In this document: positions 20,931 to 31,236 of the stretch, piece after piece
Layout: the number at the start of each line of letters is the position of its first letter
Numbering within the stretch: position 1 is the stretch's first letter
From: Symbiodinium natans
Taxonomy: Eukaryota > Sar > Dinophyceae > Suessiales > Symbiodiniaceae
Assembly: GCA_905221605.1 (NCBI GenBank)
Contig: CAJNDS010002432.1
Span: forward strand, 124,001 to 188,000
Direction of reading: 5' to 3'
DNA length: 64,000 nt
Position numbers and translations under genes: made by a program
The notes under the pieces: generated by a model
Database searches by the model: none
What the model was told of the DNA's origin: nothing
What the model saw: only the letters and a program-made list of their open reading frames with translations

Positions 20931-22109
20931 TCACTCATCAGCTTCGTCATATGGCATGCCCAACGTGATTTTCTGGATCTCTGTGGCCGGGACCGGAAGT
21001 AGGGTTCCATCCCATCCTCGTTTTGCAATCCCGGCATCCAGTAGGTGCTGGGCAAAAGGCCCGACATTGCCTACGCACGCCATCCAAAGCGCGCTGGCTT
21101 TGCCGTCGTACGTTCTGACCAATCCACGTATGGTTGCCAGTAGCTCCTCGTCATATTTCTCCAGGAGGCGTACGAGGCCGCTTGATAACTTGTATCTCTC
21201 CTCCTGCAGCGTCGACCACTCTGCCGTGTCAAAGAACACTGCCCGTGGTAGCGTTCCTGACATCGGGTTGGTCAGCCATGACGTTATAGCCACCAGGTAA
21301 AACAGGGACTGTCTGAGGACCCCGGCTTCTTGGCGATGTTCCTGCCACCATGTGTTGAACAGCTCTGCCCTGCGGATGATACTTCCATAGAAGTAGTGGT
21401 GGCAGTACCCCTCCACCGCCTCGTCGAAAAGGACTCCGATCCATCCTGCCCACAGGGTCCTGGTGACCAGGGTGGGGAATTGTTCCCCGTACCCTGCTTC
21501 GTTGCCAAAGCTCTGGGGTTCCATCGCTAGTTTCATAACCCATAGCCGATCCAGAGCATATCCTCGTCGAGTGCGCCCCGCACCTATAAAGGGAAGCACC
21601 CTAGGCTGTAAGCTTTGCCCTGTCGTTGGGTTGCGGACCAATTGGACCTCCCCAAGCCAGTGGAGCGCTGTCCTTGGCCTCTGCTGGTTCTGCAGCTTAT
21701 GCACCAAAAGGTGCACAGGCTTGACTTGCCCCATTGCTTCCTTTTGCTCCTGTCCCTCAGCTTCGTGCGAGGCCATATTGTGGGCACCTGGTCCTTCCGC
21801 CAGCGTGACTGTGCGAGGCTGGCTTGCCTCTTGCTCTTCATTGACACCCTCAGCTTGGTGCGAGGCCGCACTGTCTTCTCCTCTCTCCCGTAGGCGTACC
21901 GGACCCACCGGAGATTCTGAAGCACTCTCCTCATCCCTATCCCAAGTCTGCTCCGGGTGTTTGGCCTGTCGAAGCGGGGAACGGTCTCGGGGCTGATCCT
22001 GCTGCTTGTTCTTGCTTTTACCCTTGCCTTTGCCCGGCCGATTCCTTAGCCAGGATGGCAGTCGGGACCCTTGTCTCCTCATCGTCGCATCCGTCTTCCA
22101 TTGCCTCAT
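20931..22109 (-). CDS. LINE unit 1 ORF3, conserved protein of unknown function
   Basis: An intact 392-codon frame starting MRQWKTDATM two bases after the stop of a small upstream frame (TAG-AA-ATG). The N-terminal third is Lys/Arg/Glu-rich and contains two palindrome-derived peptides (SHEAEG, SHQAEG). The rest is compact and aromatic-rich (LWAGWIGVLFDEAVEGYCHH, RAVFFDTAEW). Unit 2 carries the same ORF with 16 more residues (48 bp) in the middle, an in-frame difference. A diverged relative follows the polymerase ORF of unit 8, with matching landmarks (CFFDLADW versus VFFDTAEW). A conserved ORF 3' of the polymerase is unusual for LINEs. I find no known domain; gag-like packaging or RNA binding is a guess. 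Confidence 0.75.
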   Translation of the reverse strand: MRQWKTDATMRRQGSRLPSWLRNRPGKGKGKSKNKQQDQPRDRSPLRQAKHPEQTWDRDEESASESPVGPVRLRERGEDSAASHQAEGVNEEQEASQPRTVTLAEGPGAHNMASHEAEGQEQKEAMGQVKPVHLLVHKLQNQQRPRTALHWLGEVQLVRNPTTGQSLQPRVLPFIGAGRTRRGYALDRLWVMKLAMEPQSFGNEAGYGEQFPTLVTRTLWAGWIGVLFDEAVEGYCHHYFYGSIIRRAELFNTWWQEHRQEAGVLRQSLFYLVAITSWLTNPMSGTLPRAVFFDTAEWSTLQEERYKLSSGLVRLLEKYDEELLATIRGLVRTYDGKASALWMACVGNVGPFAQHLLDAGIAKRGWDGTLLPVPATEIQKITLGMPYDEADE

Positions 22110-22111
22110 TT

Positions 22112-22339
22112 CTACAGACCCGCCTTGTGCAATTTAGAAGCCCACAGCTGCTTCCGCTCTTCACTGAGGTAGGTCTCCGCTTGGTAGACCCAATCGTTCC
22201 TTGTGCGGCAGCGAGCGAGGCTGCGACACGCCGCTTGTAGGTGAGTGTAGTTTGCCCTCCTGGGGTCTGTTTCCAGGAACTGCTCCTCCAAAATTGGTTT
22301 CCACGAATCCTCAAGTTTGATTCGCACCTGGAGGGTCAA
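22112..22339 (-). CDS. LINE unit 1 small ORF between ORF2 and ORF3
   Basis: This 75-codon segment (LQVRIKLEDSWKPILEEQ..., ending LWASKLHKAGL) corresponds to the second half of a 115-codon frame in unit 2 (30759-31106). Its upstream part is frameshifted in unit 1. The stop lies two bases before the ORF3 ATG, so coupled reinitiation or a frameshift could link the two. Function unknown. Confidence 0.5.
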   Translation of the reverse strand: MTLQVRIKLEDSWKPILEEQFLETDPRRANYTHLQAACRSLARCRTRNDWVYQAETYLSEERKQLWASKLHKAGL

Positions 22340-22589
22340 TTTCTCCGGCTGCTCGTCCTCCGGCCGGTCTTGTGAGGATGAGGACGCCGTTGTTCCACCC
22401 TCAGCTCTGCGAGGCCGAGGCCTCTCTCTTTACCCTCAGCGATGTCGCAAGCACGCGGCACCGCGAGGCCGAATTACACTCCCTCAGCAAGGCGAGGCCG
22501 TAACACCAATCGCTATTCCCCGTTGCGAGGCCCTCACCCTCAGCTACGAGGCCGAAAACCCTGTCTCCTTGCACCAAACGGCTACGGAA

Positions 22590-25500
22590 TTACTGCGTTC
22601 CCTCAGCTTGGCGAGGCCTAACAAACAATGACATCTTCTGCTGTGCACTGGCTTGGGGCTTAGCTTTGGCGTGTTTCCCACCAAACTGAACGCGAGGCTG
22701 TTGAAACTGGACGTTGCTCATATTTCCACCGTTGACAAGGGTTTGCGCTTGGGTTGCCAGCTTGCCCTGAGAAGTTCGCGATTTGCACTCACCCGCCAGG
22801 CTTTTATTGCACTTCTGGCTGACCGGTGCATGTGTTCTGTCACACTTTGTGCAAACCCATCGGATTCCCAAATTCACCATATTATGGGAGGGGTGGATAC
22901 CCCACTCTTCCCGCACTCGCGCCTCCGGCTGGTTGACGCAGTACTGCTCCAATACCACCTCCAAGTTCGTGAGGGTTTGTTGTACATACAAACCGCACAG
23001 TTGGCATTTCAGTGTTAAATTCCGGGGGTGTTCACTGCCCTTCTCCCATTGGTGCCCTCGCTCCGGGTTTTCGAGCAACTGCCAAAGCCGCTGGCGTTTG
23101 TTGAGTTTGGCCCTGCCATGCTCTTTTCTGCATCCCTCAGCTTTCTGCGAGGCTTCCATCTTCTCCTTGTAATGCGCATGGTCCAGGATGAAGGGGAAAT
23201 CTGCTTCGTTGCGCCTCCGCAATATGTGGGCTGCGCGTTCTCCGTAAGCCAGTGAAAGTGTACGCACCACATTGTCCAGCTCTTTGACACGCCTCTTGTG
23301 CGCTGGGCTGTAAGCAGCCGCCGCTACTTCGCCACATACTTTGTCCGCCATGTCGTTCGCTGTACGTCTCCACAACGTGCCCGGGCCCATTTTTTCCAGG
23401 AATGCTTCTTCTGTTTTGTGGGACGGGACCCATGTTGCTTTGATTCGTTTCTTTCCATTCCACACTTTGCTCCATTCCAGGTCATCGTCCGGCGGTTGTA
23501 TTTTTTGCAGCGCTTGGACTGCCGGCTTGCAGTCCATTGTGACGTCAATCAGATCCTCCGTGTGCTCCATTAGTCTGAAAAGTGCACGGCGCTCCATGTC
23601 CACTACCGGCTGCCACGGGTAGACCAGCTCCGTAATTTGTCCGACTTTCACCAACTCACCATCTTTCCAGGTCATAGCCACCACTGCGAGGGCTGATGTT
23701 TGTACACGTGGGTCTATTCCTCCTGGACCTCCGCTGGCGTCAGTGGCGAAGATCAAGCCTTCTGCTTCCACTGTAGCGTCTGCTGCAAAGCATCCTTGGT
23801 AGCGCAGTCCCAAAAGATGCTCCGGCGGCTTGGGGTGCCACACCGCCGGCTTGGGCAGGAGTGCCCTTGTCCACAGGCACTCCCATGGGTATTTGTGGCG
23901 CAGGTATTCCTGGAGCTTGGGCTCTTTGAACCCTTGGTCTCGCCAGTAAGGTCATTCTTTGAGGACATGCTCCAGAGTGGCTGGCACTTGGCACTTCTTG
24001 CACCAGCCAGGCTTGGACTCCGTGATAACGCCCGCATGCCACACTGACTTCATCCCTTCCATAAGGCCCGGGCTTAAGCCTCCCAGCTTCGTCAGCTTGT
24101 GATGCGGCGTCCAATCCAACCCCTCCTGGGCCCCCTTTCCACCTGCTTGTCGCGTTATTGCAACCCTTTTTTGTTCCTCGAGGAATCCCTCAAGCCATTT
24201 GTAGGCGAGGCCTCCCATGCGTGGCTGGGTCCAATCGACGTTGAGGACATTTCCTCTCTTCCATTTGCCCGGGTCACTTGCATCCACCTTCAAATCCATT
24301 AAGTACGCCATGGTTGCTGCCATCGGTCCCGTGACCAGTGGCCAGTGGTGTTTGGCCGCACTTAACCTCCTCCAAGTGGCTTTCCAGGCCAGTTCAAAGT
24401 GGGCTTTGCCTCCACCAATCCATGCGCTGAAAACTTTTGCCACCACCTTGAAATGCTGCTTGTGGATTGTGCGCTTCGGGTCCTGACATTTCTTGGCTCC
24501 CATATCCAGTATGGTTTCCAAACTACCAAGCTTGTATTTGCCCAGGTGTTTGCCCACCACTGTTCGGAGCCACTTCATTCTTTTGGGCGATACCCCCACG
24601 GATGGGTGCCCCCACAAAGCAACGGATGTGATCGCGGCCTTGACTACGCGGAGTTTAGTGCTGGGCGGCGGCCCCAGCCTGGACAGCTTGCTCTGTCGGG
24701 CATGTGCTTTTTTTGCCCGTGTGGCCGACGTCACCAAACGACGCTTTCGCCCACCGGTACTGTCGACGCCCAAGTCCCGCATCACGTCGTACACTTGTGG
24801 CTCATGCGGTAACAGTAGTTCTCGCAGGTGCTTGCTCGCCTGGGTACTGCTGGCTACAAACCCTGTCTTCTTGGATGAAATCGTGAACCCATTTGCGTCC
24901 ATCCCGTCCTTTAAGCTGCGGTAGACTCGGATCGCACTGTCTGCCGCTTGTTTGAAGGATTTATGCTGGACGTCAATTGAGACATCATCCAACCAGCAGT
25001 CCACATTTGCCACATCTTTGCGCTTTTGGATCTTGTCAATCGTCTGATGCAATGCCACTTTCGCTAATGACGGCGCCGCAGGGCACCCCGCTTGCACTCC
25101 ATTCGTAGCTCTGATGCCTGCCGATAGCACCCCATCTGCTGCCAAGTATCTGGCACCCATGTACACTTCCAGTGCCATTTTCAGGATTAGCGGTGGATAT
25201 TGCAGGTCCGTTGCTGCCGCTATCAGTTGCTGAAACTGGATGGTATCGAAAAAGGACTCAAGGTCCACAAATAGCGACACCACATGCACACCATTTGTCT
25301 TCGCCACCTCGTTTCGCAACAGTCTGCCTACAGCCACGTCCAGGCAGCAACTGCCTGGGACCGCCTTGTCGTACTTGGCATTTTTTGCGTAACTCACCTG
25401 CCAAGTACTTACCAAATCCCATCGCAATCGGACCCAGGTTCGGTACAGGATGTGCAACAAGGCGATTGGTCTCTCCCGGGTCAGATTCTTAGGCAGCATT

Positions 25501-27680
25501 GCAATAAGTGAGACTGTCATTTGTTTCGGCCATGTTGCTTTGGCCTCACACTCATGGTAGAAAGCCACTACTGCTTCGACCGCTTTGTCGTCCATGGCCT
25601 GCCAATGGTCGATCCGCCATCCATCCGGCCCCGGGCTCTTTAGGGCCAATTTCTTGATCCTTGCCTTGACCTCTTCAGGATTCAGCGGCTCCACGCTGGC
25701 CGCCTGTTTTTTGGCTGCATCCTCAAGCTCCAGCATGAGCGAGGCCGTTTGTGCCATCGGTGTGCCCTTCGTCCACACCGCCGCCCAGTGGTCACGTCGA
25801 ATGTGTGGCCGTTCCAGCATGTCATATTCCATGTAGGGTCTCTGTACCACTTGTTCGTCTTTCCGCAAGGCATTGTACAGCGGTCGCATGCCCTTTTCCA
25901 TGGCCTTGCTGAGCCATTGCTTGTACTGGTGGGCCGTCTCCTCTATGTCTGCCTTTCTCGCGTAGCATTGCTGTTCATCAATGCGCTTTAGGACAAGTCT
26001 GGCGTCTGTGCCTCGTCCCAGGATACTCACAAGCATATCCTCCCGGCTCTGCGCATCGCCCTCATAGTACACATTGAGTCTACTTTGGACTAGGCGCGCC
26101 ACCGGATGCGCGTCTCCATGATGTCTGCCTTGCTTGACCCATTGTTGGACACGGTTCCAAAAAGCTGCCCTCTTGCCTGTCCAGACAACGTTCTCCGGGT
26201 TGTGGACCACCAATTTCTTCCGGACGATTTCAGCTTTGACACCCATACCGTCGATTCGTCCTGTGATCGACCTCTCCACACTTACACTCAGGTGAGCGAA
26301 TTTCTCACTGAGTTCATCTTCCATCCTGGGTTCATCCAAGATGTGGATGGTCTGTGTGTTTTTAACCGGTGTGTATTCCACGGTTTCCGTTACCAGTGCT
26401 CCCGCCTTCTTCATTTGGGGAACATCAGGGCTACTGCACGGTTGGGCTATCCTCCAATGCATCGCAGCATGAGGCCGAAAAGGGGTTTCCCAATCCGTTT
26501 TCACTTGCAGGATGGGCACCAAGCATTTCGCAACCAGCCCATAATCGATTTCGTCCGATCCTTGGGCCGTTGGTTCCCCCACTCCCACAAGTGCACCACC
26601 AACTTCTGTCGCCAGAGTTGTGCCCCTCATGGTATCCTGGGTTTCATTCCAATCACCCAGCACCATATATGGCACTTTGCAGCCCTTGAGAAAGGCTATC
26701 AGTCTCGCCAGTACTTGGGTATTGTTTGGAGCCTGGAATCCGACCCCGCTCTCCAAATACAGACTGACGATGATCAAATCCCAGCCTTTGTTTCTCATGG
26801 CACATGCCAGGAAGCCCGCCGGTCCTGAACCATACTCGGTAAGGTATCGCAGGTTCCTATGTCGGGGTGCCACCACTGCCAGGCCTCCTTGTACACCCTT
26901 AATTTTGGTACTGCCAGGCATGCCAATGAAGGTATATCCCATATCTTGGCAATGGCTCATGGCTTGCTGGATACCCTCCGTCTTGAGATGGGTTTCCTGC
27001 AGCACCACCAGGTCCGGTCCTAGTTCGTGTATCCATGCCGCTATGGGTTTCCTCCAGCTGGTGATGTTAGCCGCTGTGATTTTGATACATTCGGCCTTAT
27101 CATCTTGGCGATACCCACTTGCCACATCCTCCAAGATCCATTTGGCATATTGTGCGTCCTGCTCCACAAAGGAACGAAGCACTTCGTGGCATGCTCGTTG
27201 TTGTAGCGGGTTGAGTTCCTGCTCTTCCAGCTTCTCAATGGCTTCGAGTGCGGCAGCCTCACTGGAAGCATCATATCTACCCACCACTTGGCATAGCGTT
27301 TGCCACTCCTGTGGCAGATCTTTTGGTGGTTCCTTGGGTTTTGCTTTCCGCTTCTTGGGCTTTTGTTTTCCTCTGCGACCCTCAGCACACGGCGAGGCCG
27401 AAAACCGTATTTCCTCAGCTTCCTGCGAGGCCTTCATGTTCTCCCCTCTAACCGCTGCATGGTCTCTCATCTGTGTTTGGCTTCCCTCAGCTTCTCGCGA
27501 GGCCGAATGCTCACATTCCTCTTCGATGTCTTCCTTTGTCATATGGAAGTATCTGGGCCCTGTGACCGCCCAACTGCTTTCTACAGCTCGGACAGGAGTA
27601 GGACCTTTCGTAACTGGACTCCAGCGCTCTTGGCTGTCCTCCACTGTGCTGTTTGTACTAGGCACATGGGTACTAGACAC
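22590..27680 (-). pseudogene. LINE unit 1 ORF2 polyprotein: endonuclease, reverse transcriptase, RNase H; one nonsense codon
   Basis: A frame of about 1,700 codons with a single internal stop. Counting from 27680, the APE endonuclease spans residues about 198-410 (NITSW, LQETH, LGDWNE, SDEIDYG, RPHAAM: the metal and catalytic positions). Reverse transcriptase motif A is VDLESFFD near residue 803. NGVQAGCPAAPSL follows, and the catalytic LDD (in CWLDDVSID) is near residue 897. After the stop come RNase H (TDASGG, DMERRA, TMDCKP, VPSHKT, NDMADK: all five catalytic positions) and CxxC zinc-binding pairs. The internal TGA at 23952-23954 sits where unit 2 has TGT (Cys) in LKECPYW. The frame stays open upstream of 27680 as far as the ORF1 stop and has no ATG nearby. 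Confidence 0.9.
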
Positions 27681-27869
27681 AGCTTGACTGCCTTCCCCAT
27701 GCGCCTGTGGCCATACAATGTCCCCGTGACACTGCTTCTGGCCACCTCCAAAAGTGTAAACAGAGTCTCCCCCTTGAGACTCCTCGGGTTTTCCTTTCTT
27801 CTTTAGGCTGTTCGGACCAGAAGCTGCTCTGAGGTGTCGGCCCCTCCGCTCCTGTCCCAGCCCGAGGTT

Positions 27870-28845
27870 TCATTCGCCGTGGGCACGCGCCGGCGAGCGC
27901 TCGCGCCCCGTCGGCGTTGCCCTGACTGACACATCTCGAGACATGCGCATCGGACCATACATGCCAATTTCGACTGGCATGCCTGGCTCTCTTGGTCCCA
28001 AGACTCCACTCCAGTCTGTCTCCACGACCTTGACTGCCATCTTCGTTTTGAGCGCCTCCGCTTGCTCCTCGGACAGGATGATCCCTTCCTTTTCCAGGTA
28101 TGACGCGACGTCCTTGTACGGCGAGTCCTCTTCATCTTTCACACAGGCTTGTACCTTCCTCTGTGCTTCCGCAACCTCAAGCTCCGTGGCCTGGATGGCC
28201 TGGCTGACTTGCGCAAGCTGCTTCATGGCCTGCTCGAACTCGCTCTTGATCTTTTCCGTTTTGTCTTGAAGCCGGACCTTCTTCTCAATGAGTGATCTCA
28301 GCTTGTTTGTCGTCCTTCTGTCTGTATGTACCAACATGGCGGCTGAGCTCCTGCTTTGGCGTCTCGTCCTCAGGCTTGTAGTCCCCTGGCGGGGGAATAC
28401 CCGCTGCTCTGAGCAGCCTTTGCACTGCGGGCTCAGCTCCTTGCCACACCGTTTCAATGGCCGCGTGGTACTCCTTTTGCGTCATGCTTTCAACTTGCGA
28501 TCCACTGCCTGGTAGTCCCGGGGGCCATATGGGCCCCGGCTCCATCGTCTGCGGCTTCCATCCTGCTTCTTCGATGGCCTTCTTTGCCTCCATAGAAAGC
28601 GTTCCCCACGCCTTCGTGAGGGCCTGGTCGGCCATCCCTTCTTTGTTCTTGGCCTGTCTTGTCCACCATGCAGCGTCTTCTTTGGGCCATTGCCACCTCT
28701 TACGCTGGCTTGGCCATGCCTTCTCGCGGTGGTTGGTCTTTTTTCACGCCTTTCCGCAATGCCAGCAGTTCGGGTTGTAGTACAGTTCTGCATTCCAGAC
28801 CCAGCCCACCTCACAGTGGGCACACACAGTGCAATGCTTCCCCAT
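27870..28845 (-). pseudogene. LINE unit 1 ORF1 (zinc finger plus coiled coil), broken
   Basis: The frame starts at the ATG at 28845 (MGKHCTVCAHC...CWHCG, a four-Cys or more zinc-binding segment). It meets an in-frame TGA at 28744-28746 where unit 2 has TGG, and a 4-bp duplication (TCTG) near 28318 shifts frame relative to unit 2. The second half is rich in Lys/Glu heptads, consistent with a coiled coil, and ends ARAHGE at a TGA (27870-27872). ORF1 proteins of LINEs usually bind RNA and multimerise; that role is inferred from position and layout. Confidence 0.7.
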
Positions 28846-28874
28846 GACTGCTGCACGCCTGATGCCAGTCCCAC

Positions 28875-29050
28875 CAGCACCTCAGCGAAGCGAGGCCGGA
28901 AATTCCCTCAACCGCAGTGAGGCCGAACTTTATGTGTCCTCAGCCGGGGCGAGGCCGAAGCTGGCCACTCCCTCTGCCGAAGCGAGGCCGAAAACACACC
29001 CTCTGCCGAAGCGAGGCCGGAAAGTTCCCTCAGCACTTGGCGAGGCCGTA
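28875..29050. repeat. cluster of six palindromic hairpins (family A), unit 1 5' leader
   Basis: Six hairpins in a row in the 5' untranslated region: CCTCAGCGAAGCGAGG, CCTCAACCGCAGTGAGG (AC/GT inner pair), CCTCAGCCGGGGCGAGG (GCC/GGC), two with CCTCTGCCGAAGCGAGG and CCTCAGCACTTGGCGAGG, most followed by CCGAA or CCGGAA. Matching cluster in unit 2 at about 37522-37692. Confidence 0.85.
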
Positions 29051-29529
29051 CTCAGGCAGCTATGTTGCTTGCAGCCAACTACCAAGCAAACACAGTGGTT
29101 TCGGTTTGAGTCCTGTTGGAGCCCACCCTTAGGTACAGTCTCCAGGCAACAGCACTCCCTACCTGAGCACCCCACCGGGGTTGAGCCGAAACCTTGAGCC
29201 AGGTGAATTTTACGTCTGCACGCTGCTTGGCGTAGCCACCCGAAGGGGCTGGGGTATCAGGGTGAAACTTACAAACTCTGCACAGTGAGACTACCGGTAC
29301 TAGCCCTCACTTCCCTCAGACATTTGTCGAGGCCGAAATCCATTCCCTCAGACCGTGGTCGAGGCCGAAATTCCCTCAGGTCATGCCGAGGCCGAACTTC
29401 CCTCTCTTGCACCCCTCAGACCGAAGTCGAGGCCGAAACTCCTCAGGCAGCACGCCGAGGCGGTATTTTGATTCGGTTTGTTGGTGCCTCTCTGACCACT
29501 ATCCATGTTACTTGTCTGTTCTGCGCTGC

Positions 29530-30756
29530 TCACTCATCAGCTTCGTCATACGGCATGCCCAACGTGATTTTCTGGATCTCTGTTGCCGGAACCGAAAGTA
29601 GGGTTCCATCCCATCCTCGTTTTGCAATCCCGGCATCCAGCAGGTGCTGGGCAAATGGCCCGACATTGCCTACGCACGCCATCCAAAGCGCGCTGGCCTT
29701 GCCGTCGTACGTTCTGACCAATCCACGTATGGTTGCCAGTAGCTCCTCATCATATTTCTCCAGGAGGCGTACGAGGCCGCATGATATCTTGTATCTCTCC
29801 TCCTGCAGCGTCGTCCATTCCGCCGTGTCAAAGAACACTGCCCGTGGTAGCGATCCTGACATTGGGTCGCGCCCAACGTTGCTCACCGTGATATCCGATA
29901 GAGCAACTCCTTGCATGGTCAGCCATGACGTTATAGCCACCAGGTAAAACAGGGACTGTCTGAGGACCCCGGCTTCATGGCGATGTTCCTGCCACCATGT
30001 GTTGAACAGCTCTGCCCTGCGGATGATACTTCCATAGAAGTAGTGGTGGCAGTAACCCTCCACCGCTTCGTCGAAAAGGACTCCAATCCATCCTGCCCAC
30101 AGGGTCCTGGTGACCAGGGTGGGGAATTGTTCCCCATACCCTGCTTCGTTGCCAAAGCTCTGGGGTTCCATCGCTAGTTTCATGACCCATAGCCGATCCA
30201 GAGCATATCCCCGTCGAGTGCGCCCCGCACCTATAAAGGGAAGCACCCTAGGCTGTAAGCTTTGCCCTGTCGTTGGGTTGCGGACCAATTGGACCTCCCC
30301 AAGCCAATGGAGCGCTGTCCTTGGCCTTTGCTGGTTCTGCAGTTTATGCACCAAAAGGTGCGCAGGCTTGACTTGCCCCATGGCTTCCTTTTTCTCCTTT
30401 CCCTCAGCTTCCTGCGAGGCCATATTGTGGGCACCTGGCCCTTCCGCCAGCGTGACTGTACGAGGCTGGCTTGCCTCTTGCTCTTCATTGACACCCTCAG
30501 CTTGATGCGAGGCCGTACTGTCTTCTCCTCTCTCCCGTAGGCGTACCGGACCCACCGGGGATTCCGAAGCTCTCTCCTCTTCACTATCCCAAGGCTGCTC
30601 CGGGTGTCTGGCCTGTCGAAGCGGGGAACGTTCACGGGGCTGATCCTTCTGCTTGTTCTTGCTTTTGCCCTTGCCTTTGTCCGGCCGATTCCTTAACCAG
30701 GATGGCAGTCGGGACCCTTGTCTTCTCATCGTAGCATCCGTCTTCCATTGCCTCAT
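29530..30756 (-). CDS. LINE unit 2 ORF3, conserved protein of unknown function
   Basis: An intact 408-codon frame, near-identical to ORF3 of unit 1 but with an extra internal peptide (MQGVALSDITVSNVGR) that unit 1 lacks through a 48-bp in-frame deletion. It ends GMPYDEADE. An intact frame in both copies, while ORF1 and ORF2 are broken, suggests either recent insertion or stronger constraint on ORF3. Confidence 0.75.
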   Translation of the reverse strand: MRQWKTDATMRRQGSRLPSWLRNRPDKGKGKSKNKQKDQPRERSPLRQARHPEQPWDSEEERASESPVGPVRLRERGEDSTASHQAEGVNEEQEASQPRTVTLAEGPGAHNMASQEAEGKEKKEAMGQVKPAHLLVHKLQNQQRPRTALHWLGEVQLVRNPTTGQSLQPRVLPFIGAGRTRRGYALDRLWVMKLAMEPQSFGNEAGYGEQFPTLVTRTLWAGWIGVLFDEAVEGYCHHYFYGSIIRRAELFNTWWQEHRHEAGVLRQSLFYLVAITSWLTMQGVALSDITVSNVGRDPMSGSLPRAVFFDTAEWTTLQEERYKISCGLVRLLEKYDEELLATIRGLVRTYDGKASALWMACVGNVGPFAQHLLDAGIAKRGWDGTLLSVPATEIQKITLGMPYDEADE

Positions 30757-30758
30757 TG

Positions 30759-31106
30759 CTACAGGCCCGCCTTGTGCAATTTAGAAGCCCACAGTTGCTT
30801 CCGCTCTTCGCTGAGGTAGGTCTCCGCTTGGTAGACCCAATCGTTCCTTGTGCTGCAGCGAGCGAGACTGCGACACGCCGCTTTTAGGTGAGTGTAGTTT
30901 GCCCTCTTGGGGTCTGTTTCCAGGAACTGCTCCTCCAAAATTGGTTTCCACGAATCCTCCAATTTGATTCGCACCTGGAGGGTCAATTTCTCCGGCTGCT
31001 CGTCCGGCCGGTCTTTTGAGGATGAGGACGCCGTTGTTTCACCCTCAGCTCTGCGAGGCCGAGGCCTCCTCTCTTTACCCTCAGCGATGTCGCAAGCACG
31101 CGGCAC
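30759..31106 (-). CDS. LINE unit 2 small ORF between ORF2 and ORF3
   Basis: A 115-codon frame. It has an Arg/Glu/Ser-rich start (MPRACDIAEGKERRPRPRR) then a compact part (LEDSWKPILEEQFLETD). It ends LHKAGL-TAG two bases before the ORF3 ATG. A family A hairpin lies over its first codons. Function unknown; possibly an N-terminal part of ORF3 expressed by frameshifting. Confidence 0.5.
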   Translation of the reverse strand: MPRACDIAEGKERRPRPRRAEGETTASSSSKDRPDEQPEKLTLQVRIKLEDSWKPILEEQFLETDPKRANYTHLKAACRSLARCSTRNDWVYQAETYLSEERKQLWASKLHKAGL

Positions 31107-31236
31107 CGCGAGGCCGAATTACACTCCCTCAGCAAAGCGAGGCCGTAAACACCAATCGCAATTCCCCGTTGCGAGGCCCTCACCCTCAGCTACGAGGCCG
31201 AAAAACCCTGTCTCCTTGCACCAAACGGCTGCGGAA

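Larger units (their letters stand above)
20601..29200 (-). mobile_element. unit 1: full-length non-LTR retrotransposon (APE-type, RNase H-bearing LINE)
   Basis: An 8.6-kb element read leftward. Its 3' end is at 20601, where the sense strand ends TAAAATTCACCT. Its 5' end, at 29200, abuts the 3' end of unit 2. In sense order it has a 5' leader with hairpins, ORF1, ORF2 (endonuclease, reverse transcriptase, RNase H, zinc fingers), a small degenerate ORF, ORF3, and a 3' UTR with five palindromic hairpins and a terminal stem-loop. There is no poly-A tail. It is nearly identical to unit 2, with small indels and point changes. ORF1 and ORF2 each carry lesions, so this copy is probably not autonomous. 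The order EN-RT-RNase H places it in the I/Tad/R1-like part of LINE diversity; the clade is not resolved. Confidence 0.9.

Noticed and set aside
23952-28746. Reassignment of TGA as a sense codon, because TGA interrupts unit 1 ORF1 (Trp position) and ORF2 (Cys position).
   Set aside because: The two positions would need different amino acids, unit 2 has ordinary codons there, and the other ORFs end at TGA where the protein should end.
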